DNA of 37,143 nt, taken from positions 1-37,143 of the forward strand of contig JANYDT010000184.1 of NCBI GenBank assembly GCA_025359845.1, given 5' to 3'. This DNA is from Acidimicrobiia bacterium. Lineage in GTDB: Bacteria; Actinomycetota; Acidimicrobiia; Acidimicrobiales; JANYDT01. The notes under the pieces were generated by a model. That model worked only from the letters and a program-made list of their open reading frames with translations. It had not been told where the DNA came from and made no database searches. The position numbers and the translations under genes are program-made. Shown here piece by piece: positions 1 through 8,594 of this stretch (within the stretch, counting starts at the first letter, position 1; every line of letters begins with the position of its first letter).

Positions 1-1211
1 TCCTTCAGCGCCGCCGAAACATCGGCGTCCTGGTCGTGGAACGGGGCGATACCGACACCGCCATTGGCGAACGTACCGAGGTAGTCGGCTCCCGGCTTTC
101 CGTCTTTCTTGACGTTCGAGATTGTGTCGAACACGGCGTTCTCTATGTTCTTCAGAACCGACGTGAGGTAGACGCTGCTTTCCTTCGAGTTCGATACGTT
201 CTGGTCGACGTCGACACCGATGATACGGATGCCGCCCTTCTCCTTGGCGTATGCAGAGGAGCCGAGTCCGACCGGACCGGCCACCGGAAAGATGATGTCG
301 GCGCCCTCATCGGCGAAACCCTGAGCGAGTTTCTTGCCGTCGTCGAGGCTCGTGAAGTTACCGGCAAAACTGCCGTCCTTGCCGTTCCAACCGAGCACCA
401 CGACCTTGGTGCCCTTCTTATCATTATAGTACTTGACGCCATTGGCGAAACCGGTCATGAAGATCGTGACCGGCGGAATATTGATGCCGCCGTAGGTGGC
501 GACCTTTCCGCTCTTGCTCATGCCGGCCGCCAGATAGCCGGCCAGGAACGACGGCTGATCGGTGGCGAACTTGAGGGCGCGCACATTAGGAAGGACTTTG
601 TCGTCGGCGAAGTTATTCGGCGTACCGTTGTCGTCCTTGGCATCGGCGTCGATGATGGCGAACTGCTCTGTCGGGTTGGCCTTCGCGGCCGTGGCCGTCG
701 CTCCGCCGAGCAGGAAGCCGACCGTGATGATCACGGAGCACTTCTTGTCGACGAACGCCTGGATGTTGGGGGCGTAGTCGGCGTCGGTCTTCGACTCGAG
801 CAGGTCACCCTTCACGCCAAGTTCTTTCACGGCTCGGGTCACTCCGGCGTATCCGGCCTGGTTGAAGCCTTTGTCGTCGACACCGCCCAAGTCGGTGACT
901 TCGCATGCAGTGACGGTGCCGGCCGGTGTGGCGGCCGCGCCGGCGGTGGTCGTGTCGGTTGCGCCGGCGGCAGTCGTGGTCTCGGCCGCGGCGGCGGTCG
1001 TGGTCTCGGCGGCCGCAGTCGTGGCCGCCGCAGCTGCGGTTGTGGTGTCAGGAGCGGCGGCCGTTGTCGTATCGGGCGCCACAGCGGCGCTGGTGTCAGG
1101 GCCGGCGGCTACCGTCGTGTCGGTCGTCTTCTTGCTCTTGCCGCATGACGCGGTGATGAAGACGAGAGAAAGCACGGCGACGACCGCGGCTCCTCGTTTG
1201 GCTTTGCGCAT
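1..1211 (-). CDS. BMP family ABC transporter substrate-binding lipoprotein (3' end beyond window)
   Basis: Predicted extracellular lipid-anchored binding protein of the BmpA/PnrA/Med family, which delivers nucleosides or related ligands to an ABC transporter. The reading frame is open from ATG at 1211 to the left edge (403 codons), so the C-terminus lies outside. Visible: a basic N-terminus MRKAKRG, a hydrophobic stretch ending in a lipobox-like ITASC followed by GKSKK, then a long Ala/Thr-rich low-complexity linker (about residues 28-95). The family core starts at CEVTDLGGVDDKGFNQ and continues with a conserved GG(A)TATAAKANP-type region and GVGIAPFHD. The linker is longer than usual. Family assignment is from motif recognition; the ligand is not known. 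Confidence 0.93.
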   Translation of the reverse strand, partial: MRKAKRGAAVVAVLSLVFITASCGKSKKTTDTTVAAGPDTSAAVAPDTTTAAAPDTTTAAAAATTAAAETTTAAAAETTTAAGATDTTTAGAAATPAGTVTACEVTDLGGVDDKGFNQAGYAGVTRAVKELGVKGDLLESKTDADYAPNIQAFVDKKCSVIITVGFLLGGATATAAKANPTEQFAIIDADAKDDNGTPNNFADDKVLPNVRALKFATDQPSFLAGYLAAGMSKSGKVATYGGINIPPVTIFMTGFANGVKYYNDKKGTKVVVLGWNGKDGSFAGNFTSLDDGKKLAQGFADEGADIIFPVAGPVGLGSSAYAKEKGGIRIIGVDVDQNVSNSKESSVYLTSVLKNIENAVFDTISNVKKDGKPGADYLGTFANGGVGIAPFHDQDADVSAALK

Positions 1212-1318
1212 GGTTCGTACCTTTGCTGTGTGGGTGGAGGGACGCTTCGATCCCGCGGCTCAAGGCGAGTGTAGCCAGCGGCCCTGCAATTGCCCAAGCC
1301 ACGACGCGGCTGAACTTC

Positions 1319-1756
1319 TCACACCGACCCCGGCTCGATGGTCCGACCCATGCGATGACGGACGGCGTCGATCGCCCCTCGCAGTACCAGCCGAGCCTTC
1401 ACCAAACCGCCACTGCCACCTCGGAAACCTGCGGCGATGATCGATCCCTCCCTCACGAGCCACCCGGCCACGCCGACCAGCGAACGGCGATCGAGCACCA
1501 TCCGAAGGTGGTTCCGGCTCTGGTAATACGACCGCCACCACCGACGCGGGGATGTGCCCCCTCCGGAGCCTAGGTACATTGGTGCGGTTGCGATGTGCGT
1601 CGACATCATGACGTTGGACCCAGCCGCACCGATGCGGGTCGTGTACTCCAGGTCTTCGTGCATCATGAAGAAGTCCGAGCGGGGAACGCCGCAGCGCTCG
1701 ACGGCCAGCCGCGTCACGAGCGACCCGTCCAAGAGGCAGACCATCCGTATATCAAT
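1319..1756 (-). pseudogene. C-terminal remnant of a family 2 glycosyltransferase
   Basis: The frame runs from just after a TAG at 1757-1759 to the stop at 1319 and codes for about 145 residues. It resembles only the C-terminal half of GT2 (WbbL/GlfT-like) glycosyltransferases: LLDGSLVTRLAVERCGVP followed by DFFMMHEDLEYTTRIGAAG, which contains the acidic ED pair of the acceptor/base region, and then YYQSRNHLRMVLDRRS. The N-terminal nucleotide-sugar domain, normally about 150 residues with DxD, is missing. The space upstream is occupied by the divergent ychF gene, so the missing half is not present in another frame. An ATG at 1744 could start a short product, but it would lack the donor site. 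Read as a 5'-truncated gene. Confidence 0.7.
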
Positions 1757-1847
1757 CTAGCCGCCGACTGTGGCGAATTCCAGCCGCGCCGGACGACCAC
1801 CGACGCTCCGACAACCCTCGATCAGTGGGAGTAGCCTCTCGGCCCTC

Positions 1848-2936
1848 ATGGAGCGCTTCGGGTTTGTCGGACTTCCTAACGCGGGGAAGTCCTCGCTGTT
1901 CAATGCCCTCGCCGGCGGCGGAGCCCTGGCTGCGCCCTACCCGTTCGCCACCAAAGACCCCAACATCGGGCGGGCCCGCATTCCCGATCACCGTCTCGAC
2001 GCGCTGGCGGCCATGTCGAAAAGCGTCAACGTGGTGCCGGCCACGAGCGAGTTCGTCGACATCGGCGGCCTGGTCGAGGGCGCCAGCAAGGGTGAGGGGC
2101 TGGGCAACAAGTTCCTGGCCAACATCCGTGAGGTCGACGCCATCGTGTTCGTGTTGCGGGCTTTCGACAAGGGAACGGGCGGCGACGAGGTACCCGGACC
2201 ATCCGATCCGCTCGAGCACCTCGCCGTGGTTGAGACCGAGCTGGCGCTGGCCGACCTCGCCACTGCCGAGACGCAGATCGACCGCATCCGACGCGCTTCG
2301 AAAGTCGACAAAACCAAGGCGGCCGGACTGCCGGCCTTGGAGCGGGCCTACGCTCAGTTGGCCGAGGGTAACCCGCTGTACCGTGTGGCGTTGTCGGCCG
2401 ACGACCGGGTCGATCTCAAACCGTTCTTCCTGTTGACCAACAAGCCCGTCCTGTGCGTCGTCAATGTCGGTGAGGACGACGTGGACCGAGCCGACGAACT
2501 GGCCGCGCCGGTGACGAAGGTGATGGACGGACACGCCGACGTGCTCGGCATGTGCGTCCAGCTCGAGGCCGAAGCGGCGCAGATGACCGGCGACGAACGC
2601 AAAGAGATGCTCGACGCGTTGGGCCTCGGTGAAGGCGCTCTGCCCCGGCTCATGCACAGCGCGTATCACCTTCTCGGACGGCGCACGTTCCTGACGACGG
2701 GCGAGAAGGAGAGCCGGGCGTGGACGTTCCGGGCCGGGGCGAAGGCTCCCGAGTGTGCCGGCGAAATTCATTCTGACTTCCAGCGCGGATTCATCCGGGC
2801 CGAGTGCATTCAGTGGGACCTGTTGCTGGAACTCGGTTCGTGGAACAAGGCCAAAGACGTCGGCAAACTGCGGGTCGAAGGTAAAGATTACGAAGTGGCC
2901 GACGGCGACGTGCTGGAGATCCGCTTCAACGTGTAG
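1848..2936 (+). CDS. ychF: Redox-regulated ATPase/GTPase YchF (OLA1 family)
   Basis: Universally conserved P-loop NTPase of the Obg superfamily, prefers ATP, acts in the cytosol and binds ribosomes. The chosen ATG at 1848 gives 362 residues, matching the usual family length; an earlier in-frame ATG at 1770 would add 26 residues that do not fit the family. Seen: Walker [15 protein letters not shown] near residue 8, the switch region with [11 protein letters not shown], the YchF-type specificity segment VVNVGEDD in place of NKxD, a coiled-coil middle region, and a C-terminal TGS domain with [18 protein letters not shown] ending in [10 protein letters not shown]. No neighbour shares its direction closely, so it is probably monocistronic. 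Confidence 0.97.
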   Translation: MERFGFVGLPNAGKSSLFNALAGGGALAAPYPFATKDPNIGRARIPDHRLDALAAMSKSVNVVPATSEFVDIGGLVEGASKGEGLGNKFLANIREVDAIVFVLRAFDKGTGGDEVPGPSDPLEHLAVVETELALADLATAETQIDRIRRASKVDKTKAAGLPALERAYAQLAEGNPLYRVALSADDRVDLKPFFLLTNKPVLCVVNVGEDDVDRADELAAPVTKVMDGHADVLGMCVQLEAEAAQMTGDERKEMLDALGLGEGALPRLMHSAYHLLGRRTFLTTGEKESRAWTFRAGAKAPECAGEIHSDFQRGFIRAECIQWDLLLELGSWNKAKDVGKLRVEGKDYEVADGDVLEIRFNV

Positions 2937-3080
2937 TGGAAAACCGGAATCGCGAATTGAAAAGTCCGCCGTGGTGCACTGTACGGTAAGTTTTCCAACT
3001 ATCTCATCGGACCTGTTGGATGGGGCGGCGTGTTCGCCCGCCGTCGGGCACCCTCTGAGCGAGAGAAAGGAAGGATCGAC

Positions 3081-3188
3081 ATGAGTCGGCTTCGGTACGT
3101 TCCTGGCGCCGTTCCACGTCCCGGGTCAGAAGGGGCTTCGACGTGGCCTGGATCGGCGAGCACCCCACCGCCGGAAGTGACTGCGTGA
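3081..3188 (+). CDS. Possible 35-residue leader ORF upstream of the SCO6745-family operon
   Basis: A short ORF starts with ATG at 3081 behind a very good ribosome-binding site (GAAAGGAAGG, about 6 bases upstream) and ends with TGA at 3186-3188. The stop overlaps the GTG at 3185 of the following gene (GTGA), an arrangement typical of translational coupling. The peptide (MSRLRYVPGAVPRPG...) is Pro/Ser-rich with no recognised domain. It might be a leader peptide, or it might show that the real N-terminus of the next gene is here and a base is missing. Weakly supported. Confidence 0.35.
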   Translation: MSRLRYVPGAVPRPGSEGASTWPGSASTPPPEVTA

Positions 3189-4175
3189 GCCGCTCACCTC
3201 AGGGTCGAGCCCTGGCCGCAGCGATCGAGCCGATCGTCGGATCGGTCTACTTCGCCGAGGAGGCTCACGACGCGTTCCACGCCCTCGGTCACGGACCGAC
3301 GACGGGTCGCGCCGACGACGAGTGGGGCCGGTCGCACTGGGGCACGGTGTTGATGACGGACTACCACGCCTACTTCTGCGGTCGTGGCGCACTGCTGGGC
3401 AGGCCACTGGGCGAGGTGATCGCGGCGGCGTTCGGGGTGTTCAACCCGACGATCGCGTGGCCGCCGCCGCCGAATGCTGGACCATCGCCGAGCCGGAGGC
3501 GATGTGGGACGCCCGCGACCGGGGCACGGCCGCGCAGCTGCATCGGATCCTGGGCGACCCACCTGCTGGCATCGACCGTGTCAACGATCTGCTCGAGCGT
3601 GCCGGCAGCCGCCTGCAGCTCGCCGGGCGGCCGCGTATGCCGGTGTGGTCGCCCGAGGGCTCCCCGATGACCCGGTGCTACGCATGTGGCGGCTCGCCGA
3701 GCGAGTTCGCGAGTTTCGTGGCGACGCGTTCGTGCACGCCTTCGTGCACCACGAATTCGACGGCTGTGAGATCCAGGTGCTCACCGAACGCTTGGCCGGC
3801 TTCCCGCCCAAGTCCTACAGCGCGGGCCGCGGCTGGACCGACGCCGAGCTTGACGGCGCCGACGATCGGCTCACCGCCCGTGGTCTGCTTGACGCCGGCG
3901 GTCCGACCGCGGCCGGGCGGGCAGCTCGCGAAGAGGTCGAGGAGACGGTGGACCGCTACTGCCGGCCGATCGAGGAATCCCTCGGCGAAGCGGCGGTGGT
4001 AGAGCTCCTGGGTCTGCTGCAGCCGTGGGGCGCCGCCTTGCGGGCAGGTGGCGGCTACTACCCGTCCAGCCCGCAGCAGCAGGTCCTGCACCCCAGCGTC
4101 GACGAGTGGTTGATCGCCAACGGCTTGCACCCGTTCGGCGCGTCGTCGGACACTATTGAGGTAGGTGCGGTGTGA
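3185..4175 (+). pseudogene. SCO6745-family protein, copy 1, two frameshifts
   Basis: Homologous along its length to copies 2 (4172-5164) and 3 (10558-11445), but split over three frames. Frame one carries ALAAAIEPIVGSVYFAEEAH and VIAAAFGVFNPTIAW. Near 3465 the homology moves to the -1 frame (ECWTIAEPEAMWDARDRG, QLHRILGDPPAG). Near 3635 it moves -1 again (YAGVVARGLPDDPVLRMWRL, WGAALRAGGGYYPSS). Both shifts look like the loss of one base in GC-rich runs, so sequencing error is possible. GTG at 3185 is favoured as start because of GGAAG seven bases before it; GTG at 3143 is an alternative. The family is a helical actinobacterial group of unknown biochemical role. The stop overlaps the next start. 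Confidence 0.75.
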
Positions 4176-5164
4176 GCGAGGTCATCGTCGGCCCCGGCCG
4201 CCCATCGGTCGTCCCAGGCGATGGAACAGCCGGCGACGTCGGGGCGCCGTCGTTCACTCAGGCGAGCGTCGATGCCGAGCGGGCCGGCCGACTCCACGCC
4301 GGCTTCGAGCCGATCGCCGCCTCGGTGTACTTCGCCCCGGAGGTGCACGACGCGTTCGAGGCGGCCGGGTTCGGACCTCCGACAGTTACCGATGGTTGCC
4401 TGCCCTTAGCCGAGCTCCCTGCGTACTTCTGCAGCCGAGCCGGCTGCATCGGCCAGGTCTCCGGCCACGTCGTTGTCGCCGCGTTCGGTGTGTTCAGCCC
4501 CGACCTCATAATCCCCAACGTCGAGCGTGGATGGCAGACCGCGGACTGCGACACCGTCCTCGCCGTTCGCCTCGCCGGGCAGACGGCCGCCCTGCAACAC
4601 GTCCTCGGTGATCGGCCCGGCGTCGAACGGGCGACGGAGATCTTGCTGCGGGCCGGGGACGCGTGCAGCGACAGTGGACGCTTCCTGTACGCCGGTCTGC
4701 GTTCGCTGGCGCTCCCCAGCCCCGGTTGGGGACGGCTGTGGCGAGCGGCCGACATCATCCGCGAGTACCGCGGCGACTCACACATCACCGCCTGGGTGGC
4801 CGCAGGACTCGACCCCGTCGAGGCGGGTTTGATGACCGAGGTCTTCTACGGAATGCCCACGAAGTACTACCACTCCGGTCGTGGGTGGCGCCCGTCGCAA
4901 CTCGACGCCGGGCTCGACCGCCTGCGCCGTCGAGGCTGGATCGACGGTGACCCGGTCGCGTTCACATCCCGGGGGCGCGCCGTGCGGGAGTGGATCGAAG
5001 CATCCACCAACGCCCAGCAGCAACCGGTCCTCGATGCCATCGGTGATGACTACGACGAGTTGCTTGGCTACCTCGACCCATGGGCCGCGGCGATCGTCGG
5101 GGCGGGCTATTACCCGAGCGACATTCGCCAGCTCCCACCGCAGTGGGGTCAGCTCCCCGATTGA
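4172..5164 (+). CDS. SCO6745-family protein, copy 2
   Basis: Intact 330-residue protein starting at GTG 4172, which overlaps the stop of copy 1 by four bases (GTGA) with GAGG about ten bases upstream, so the two are translationally coupled. Family landmarks: a disordered N-terminal 40 residues, then FEPIAASVYFAPEVHDAFEA, a short glycine/aromatic loop YFCSRAGCIG, VVVAAFGVFSPDLI, LWRAADIIREYRGDSHITAW, YYHSGRGW, and a winged-helix-like end (LRRRGWIDGDPVAFTSRGR). The N-terminal cap is longer than in copy 3. I recognise the family but know no demonstrated function; the C-terminal half resembles MarR-like winged helices. Two or three paralogues together suggest recent duplication. Confidence 0.85.
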   Translation: MSEVIVGPGRPSVVPGDGTAGDVGAPSFTQASVDAERAGRLHAGFEPIAASVYFAPEVHDAFEAAGFGPPTVTDGCLPLAELPAYFCSRAGCIGQVSGHVVVAAFGVFSPDLIIPNVERGWQTADCDTVLAVRLAGQTAALQHVLGDRPGVERATEILLRAGDACSDSGRFLYAGLRSLALPSPGWGRLWRAADIIREYRGDSHITAWVAAGLDPVEAGLMTEVFYGMPTKYYHSGRGWRPSQLDAGLDRLRRRGWIDGDPVAFTSRGRAVREWIEASTNAQQQPVLDAIGDDYDELLGYLDPWAAAIVGAGYYPSDIRQLPPQWGQLPD

Positions 5165-5367
5165 CGGCACCCGGCACGCCGCCATCAGCTCATGACTGTC
5201 GGAACTGCCACCGTGAGCTGCGCCGCCGGTGCTGCGAGGCGCCGCCCTCGCCGGTGCTTGGCGCACTCCTCCTGGTATGGTCCGACCATGACGTTGAATG
5301 GTCGCCGGGGTGAGTACCGCCACTGGGTCGGAGTCCTCAACCAGGGCCCGCTGGTATCGGCGACTAA

Positions 5368-5652
5368 CGTTTTCCGGCTCGAGCACATGTGATCCTGCCA
5401 CTGCCGTTGGCGCAGTGCCACGAAATCGTGGAAAGTCTCGGCTTGAACTACCCCTTGTACTCCGACCCGCAATGGCGGGTATTCGAGGCCTACGGCACCG
5501 GGCACATCCTTTACGCACCCAAGCAGGCGTGGGTCGGGGTCGACTCGGGGGGCACGGTGCGTTACGTGTGGCGCCAAGGCGCCGACCAAGCTGTCCAGCC
5601 CGTGCCCCTCGCACTGGAGGCGCTCGACGAGTTTCAGGCGGTCCGGTCGTAG
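5368..5652 (+). pseudogene. 5'-truncated AhpC/TSA-type redoxin
   Basis: Codes for the C-terminal half of a peroxiredoxin/redoxin fold: LGLNYPLYSDPQWRVFEAYG, then GTGHILYAPKQAWVGVDSGG and VRYVWRQG, the usual final strands of AhpC/TSA proteins. The part with the peroxidatic Cys is absent: a TAA at 5365-5367 closes the frame upstream, and neighbouring frames between 5170 and 5365 contain no recognisable redoxin N-terminus. A GTG at 5389 could initiate an 87-residue product lacking the active site. The remnant lies 200 bases after copy 2. Confidence 0.65.
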
Positions 5653-5654
5653 CG

Positions 5655-6287
5655 ACGTCGCCGACCTCCTTCGCTGATTTCCGTGTCGGCGACCGCGTTT
5701 ACTGCCTGGCGTGGATCGGGCAGGCCTTTGATGTGGTCGCCATCAACGACGACGCCGAGGTGGTCACCATCCAGACCGTGGTGGGCGCACCCACGGTGGG
5801 GCACATCGACATCTTCCCCGAGACCCAGTTCATGCTGACCCACGAGACGTGGGACCAGATCTGGTACTGGCCCGACCGTGCCGGCGACCACTACCTCGAC
5901 GTGTTCGAGAGGTTCGTCGACAGCCACGCGGTCGGTGAAGTCGTGGCCGGCTACATCGCCGGCGACGGGCTCAATGCTGCGGCCAGTCAGATGACAGTCA
6001 AGATCGATCCGACGACGGCGATGATGTTCAAGATTGAAGAGATCAACATGCCCTGGGGTCGGGTGCGGGTGCATCCGGTGGCCGCAATCGGCTCCGCCGG
6101 TGATTTGCTCACCTCGCCCGACGCCGGACCCGGCGTCACCTGGCTGCGCAGCGGTCCAACGGTCCCCCTGCGGCTCGAGATGCGCATGTACCGGTGGTGC
6201 CTGAGCTTCGGCGAGCTCGTCCTCAACTTCGAAGACCTCTATACCGGACACCTCATAACGGAGGCACCGACCAACTCCACACGATGA
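5655..6287 (+). CDS. Hypothetical protein, start codon not evident
   Basis: An open frame of about 210 codons beginning immediately after the redoxin stop, with gene-like codon use and composition (FADFRVGDRVYCLAWIGQAF, HIDIFPETQFMLTHETWDQ, WGRVRVHPVAAIGSAGDLL). It has many Trp, Asp and aromatic residues, no membrane span and no signal peptide. No ATG, GTG or TTG occurs in frame near the expected beginning; the frame is open further upstream, but that part overlaps the redoxin remnant in a different frame. It is therefore either 5'-truncated or joined to the redoxin gene by a missed frameshift. I do not recognise the family. Confidence 0.5.
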   Translation, partial: TSPTSFADFRVGDRVYCLAWIGQAFDVVAINDDAEVVTIQTVVGAPTVGHIDIFPETQFMLTHETWDQIWYWPDRAGDHYLDVFERFVDSHAVGEVVAGYIAGDGLNAAASQMTVKIDPTTAMMFKIEEINMPWGRVRVHPVAAIGSAGDLLTSPDAGPGVTWLRSGPTVPLRLEMRMYRWCLSFGELVLNFEDLYTGHLITEAPTNSTR

Positions 6288-6688
6288 GCGACGACGACCG
6301 GACCCGCTCGACACCCTTCCAGCGTGCGGCATCGCGCCAGCCGGATTGCGACGATACCTGCGGCGCCGAGCGCAGGGCGCGACATCGCCTGGGTAGTGCG
6401 CTTCAACACGACCGACACCGTCGGTTTTTTCGCCGAAAGACTGTCAGTTGAAGCTGACGCGCTCATCTTACGGTTGCCCCATGCGGATGGGGGTTGGCCG
6501 TCGCGATTCCAGTTGTCGGGTGCGTGCGATTTACGATCGAGGTACCGCGACCACCCCATCGACCGCGTCGACAACTTCATGCGCCAACGATTGCGCCACC
6601 CGGTTGCTCCAACCCGACTCGCCCGAGACCGTGGTTCCGCGCGACAGTGTGCTCACCGCGAACCCGCCCCCACGAAAGAGGAAAGCCC
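6288..6688. other. No recognisable gene (401 bp)
   Basis: All six frames were read and none gave a recognisable protein; the open frames lack ribosome-binding sites. The composition is slightly less GC-rich around 6394-6480. The final 20 bases hold the ribosome-binding site GAGGAAA for the SDR start at 6689. The segment may be eroded coding sequence. Confidence 0.4.
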
Positions 6689-7036
6689 ATGCTGCTCGAG
6701 AACAAGGTCGCCATCGTCACCGGAGCAGGGTCCGGGATGGGTGCGGCCAGCGCGCGTCGGTTCGCGGTGGAGGGCGCGGCGGTGATCGTGGCCGACATCC
6801 GGGCCCATAAGGCCCGTGAGACGGCCGATGCGATCATCGACGCCGGTGGACTGGCGGTGTCAGTAGAAGTTGACGTCGCCGACGCGGCGTCAGTAGCCGC
6901 CATGGTCGATGCCGCGACGACTCGCTTCGGTGGTGTCGACGTGTTGTTCAACAATGCGGGCACCGTGCGGCTCGGGACAGCGGTCGAACTGAGCGTCGAA
7001 GACTGGGACCTGGTGATGGGATGCCCGATTCGGTGA
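6689..7036 (+). pseudogene. Short-chain dehydrogenase/reductase, truncated after the NNAG motif
   Basis: Starts with ATG at 6689 behind GAGGAAA and codes for a normal classical SDR N-terminus: KVAIVTGAGSGMGAASARRF (the TGxxxGxG dinucleotide-binding motif at about residues 11-18), an Asp after the second strand for NAD preference (VADIRAH), DVADAASV, and VLFNNAG. Homology stops at SVEDWDLVMG, where the family would continue with VNL and then the Ser-Tyr-Lys catalytic residues. The frame ends nine codons... shortly afterwards at 7036, inside the start of the enoyl-CoA hydratase gene. The product would be about 115 residues against a usual 250 and would have no catalytic site. A deletion or a false assembly join is likely at about 7015-7021. 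Confidence 0.85.
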
Positions 7037-7821
7037 TCTACGAAGTCGAAGGACGAGTCGCGACGGTGACGCTCAACCGACCCGAGAAGCTCAACGCCAT
7101 TACGCTCGCGATGCAGCAAGAACTCATCGCCGCACTCGAGGAGGCAGAAGCGAATCCCGGCATCCACGTCGCTGTCGTCACGGGCGCGGGACGGGCGTTC
7201 AGCGCCGGGTACGACGTCTCGGGCGAGCACGCCCCTCCGCCCGGCGTGACTGCCGATCGGGATTGGCTGGAGAAGATCGTGCGCGGGTGGCTGCGCATTT
7301 GGGACTTGCGCCTGCCGGTAATCGCCAGGGTCCACGGCGTGTGTCTGGCCGGCGGGACACAGTTGGCAGCCATTTGCGACGTCACGATCGTCGCCGACGA
7401 CACCCGAGTGGGCACGCCGCAACTTCCTCTGGGGGCCGGGTTCGTGTCGGCCTTTTGGGCATGGCTGGTCGGCCCGAAGAAAGCGAAGGAGATTTTCTTC
7501 CCGACGGGCACGATCATCACCGCCGCCGAAGCCGTACAGATGGGCTTGTTCAACCGGGTTGTTCCGGCCGCTGAACTCGACGAGGCAGTCGCTCGCTACG
7601 TCGCCGCGGTGGCCCGTACGCCGAAAGACATCCTGGCGCTGCAGAAGCAGTCGATCAACCGCACCCAGGAGGTGCAAGGGTTCCGGGAGGCGATGCTGCA
7701 ATCCGTCGAAGTCGACACCATCGCGCACGTGTCACCGGCAGTACGCGAAGTCAACAAGTTCATTGGTGCCAACGGCCTACGCGCCGCGTTGCAGGCCTTC
7801 CAATCAGGCGAGCTGTTGTAG
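7021..7821 (+). CDS. Enoyl-CoA hydratase/isomerase (crotonase) family protein
   Basis: Crotonase-fold acyl-CoA enzyme of 266 residues, the normal length. Seen: VATVTLNRPEKLNAIT near the N-terminus, the first oxyanion-hole segment GRAFSAGYD (about 58-65), the second oxyanion-hole segment VHGVCLAGGTQLAAICD (104-120), and a C-terminal helix region. At the two positions that hold the catalytic glutamates of rat mitochondrial hydratase this protein has Gln (Q114 in GGTQLA and Q134 in GTPQLPLG), so it may not be a hydratase. Other crotonase reactions (isomerase, hydrolase, lyase) or a non-catalytic role are possible. The ATG at 7021 overlaps the end of the truncated SDR; both were possibly part of a lipid or steroid catabolic cluster. 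Confidence 0.9.
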   Translation: MPDSVIYEVEGRVATVTLNRPEKLNAITLAMQQELIAALEEAEANPGIHVAVVTGAGRAFSAGYDVSGEHAPPPGVTADRDWLEKIVRGWLRIWDLRLPVIARVHGVCLAGGTQLAAICDVTIVADDTRVGTPQLPLGAGFVSAFWAWLVGPKKAKEIFFPTGTIITAAEAVQMGLFNRVVPAAELDEAVARYVAAVARTPKDILALQKQSINRTQEVQGFREAMLQSVEVDTIAHVSPAVREVNKFIGANGLRAALQAFQSGELL

Positions 7822-7860
7822 ATTTCGGAGAAGCGACTCAGCGACTGGCCGACTCGGGCG

Positions 7861-7983
7861 ATGCAACACGCCGACCTGCAGATCGGCCGGATTGGACCCC
7901 TCAAATCGCTCGGAGTGTTGCCATTCCGCTTCGGCGTGTAGCCATCGGCCACCGAGCTGCGGCGTGTTGCCATCCGGCCAGGA
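7861..7983 (+). repeat. Three direct and one inverted copy of a 14-bp repeat
   Basis: The motif CGGNGTGTWGCCAT occurs at 7911-7924, 7932-7945 and 7970-7983 in direct orientation. A near copy in inverted orientation lies at 7861-7873 (ATGCAACACGCCG). Spacing is irregular (21 and 38 bases between starts). The rest of 7822-8123 contains no gene I recognise, although a minus-strand frame is open across it. Function unknown; possibly a protein-binding array or a decayed tandem repeat. Confidence 0.45.
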
Positions 7984-8123
7984 GCTCTTGCGGCGGCAGG
8001 TGATCGCGACCCCATCATCATCTGGGGCGATCGATCCGGTCACCATTTCGGTGATCTCGTCCTGACTGAGGTGGCGACTCGGCTGCGAGGTTCTTTGCGG
8101 GCGACTGACTTCGGGGGCGCTAA

Positions 8124-8495
8124 CCCGGTGACGAGCCCGTCGTGGTCGTTGCGAACGTCGACGATGAGGCCCACGCGCTGGCGCTCGCGAAGCGGGTCTT
8201 TGGCCGCGTGACCGGCCCGGCGATGATCGCTGGAGTCGACGTCGAGATCTCCGTGAGCATGGGCGTCGCAGTGACAACGCAGTCGTTCGAGGGCGGCAGG
8301 GACCACCGTGCAACCGACGGCTTGGCGGTTGAGTTCACCTGTGACGCCGCCGATGTCGAGCACATCAATGCGATCCGCCGTGCCGACGCCGGCGCAGAGA
8401 TGCGTCGGTGGCTCGACGGCGATCGCACGCCCAACAACACTCTGCGATGGCTGGGTGGCGCGACGGGGCGACGGGGCGACGGTCTGCGTCGCTGA
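8124..8495 (+). pseudogene. Remnant of a GGDEF (diguanylate cyclase) domain
   Basis: The frame opens after a TAA at 8121-8123. It begins PGDEPVVVV, which lines up with the GGDEF signature and following strand, then VDDEAHALALAKRVFGRV and GVDVEISVSMGVAV, matching the end of a GGDEF domain (the SxGVA strand). After that the similarity fades, leaving only a short RADAGAEM piece reminiscent of the final AD-A-MY-AK helix. The first Gly and the Phe of GGDEF are replaced by Pro, which would abolish cyclase activity, and everything upstream is missing. Read as a decayed fragment. Confidence 0.55.
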
Positions 8496-8594
8496 TCCTC
8501 GCCGACCAACAAACGGTGAGTCGCGACCCGAGACGACGGGCGCACTCGACCCTCAGACGGGCGCGCCGGACCCGACACCTGGCAGACTTGGCCC

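Noticed and set aside
36-1148. Long plus-strand open frame at the left end
   Set aside because: It is the antisense of the BMP lipoprotein gene, whose translation has clear family motifs; the plus frame is low complexity (Gly/Arg-rich).
1752-2771. Long minus-strand open frame over ychF
   Set aside because: Antisense to ychF, no motifs, atypical composition.
2957-2990. Promoter-like TTGAAA with possible -10 upstream of the SCO6745 operon
   Set aside because: The -10 partner (TGTACG) is poor, so the call would be a guess.
7804-8313. Minus-strand open frame of 169 codons between the crotonase gene and the GGDEF remnant
   Set aside because: It overlaps the GGDEF remnant, has no recognisable domain, and its sequence repeats the 14-bp motif; support is too weak.
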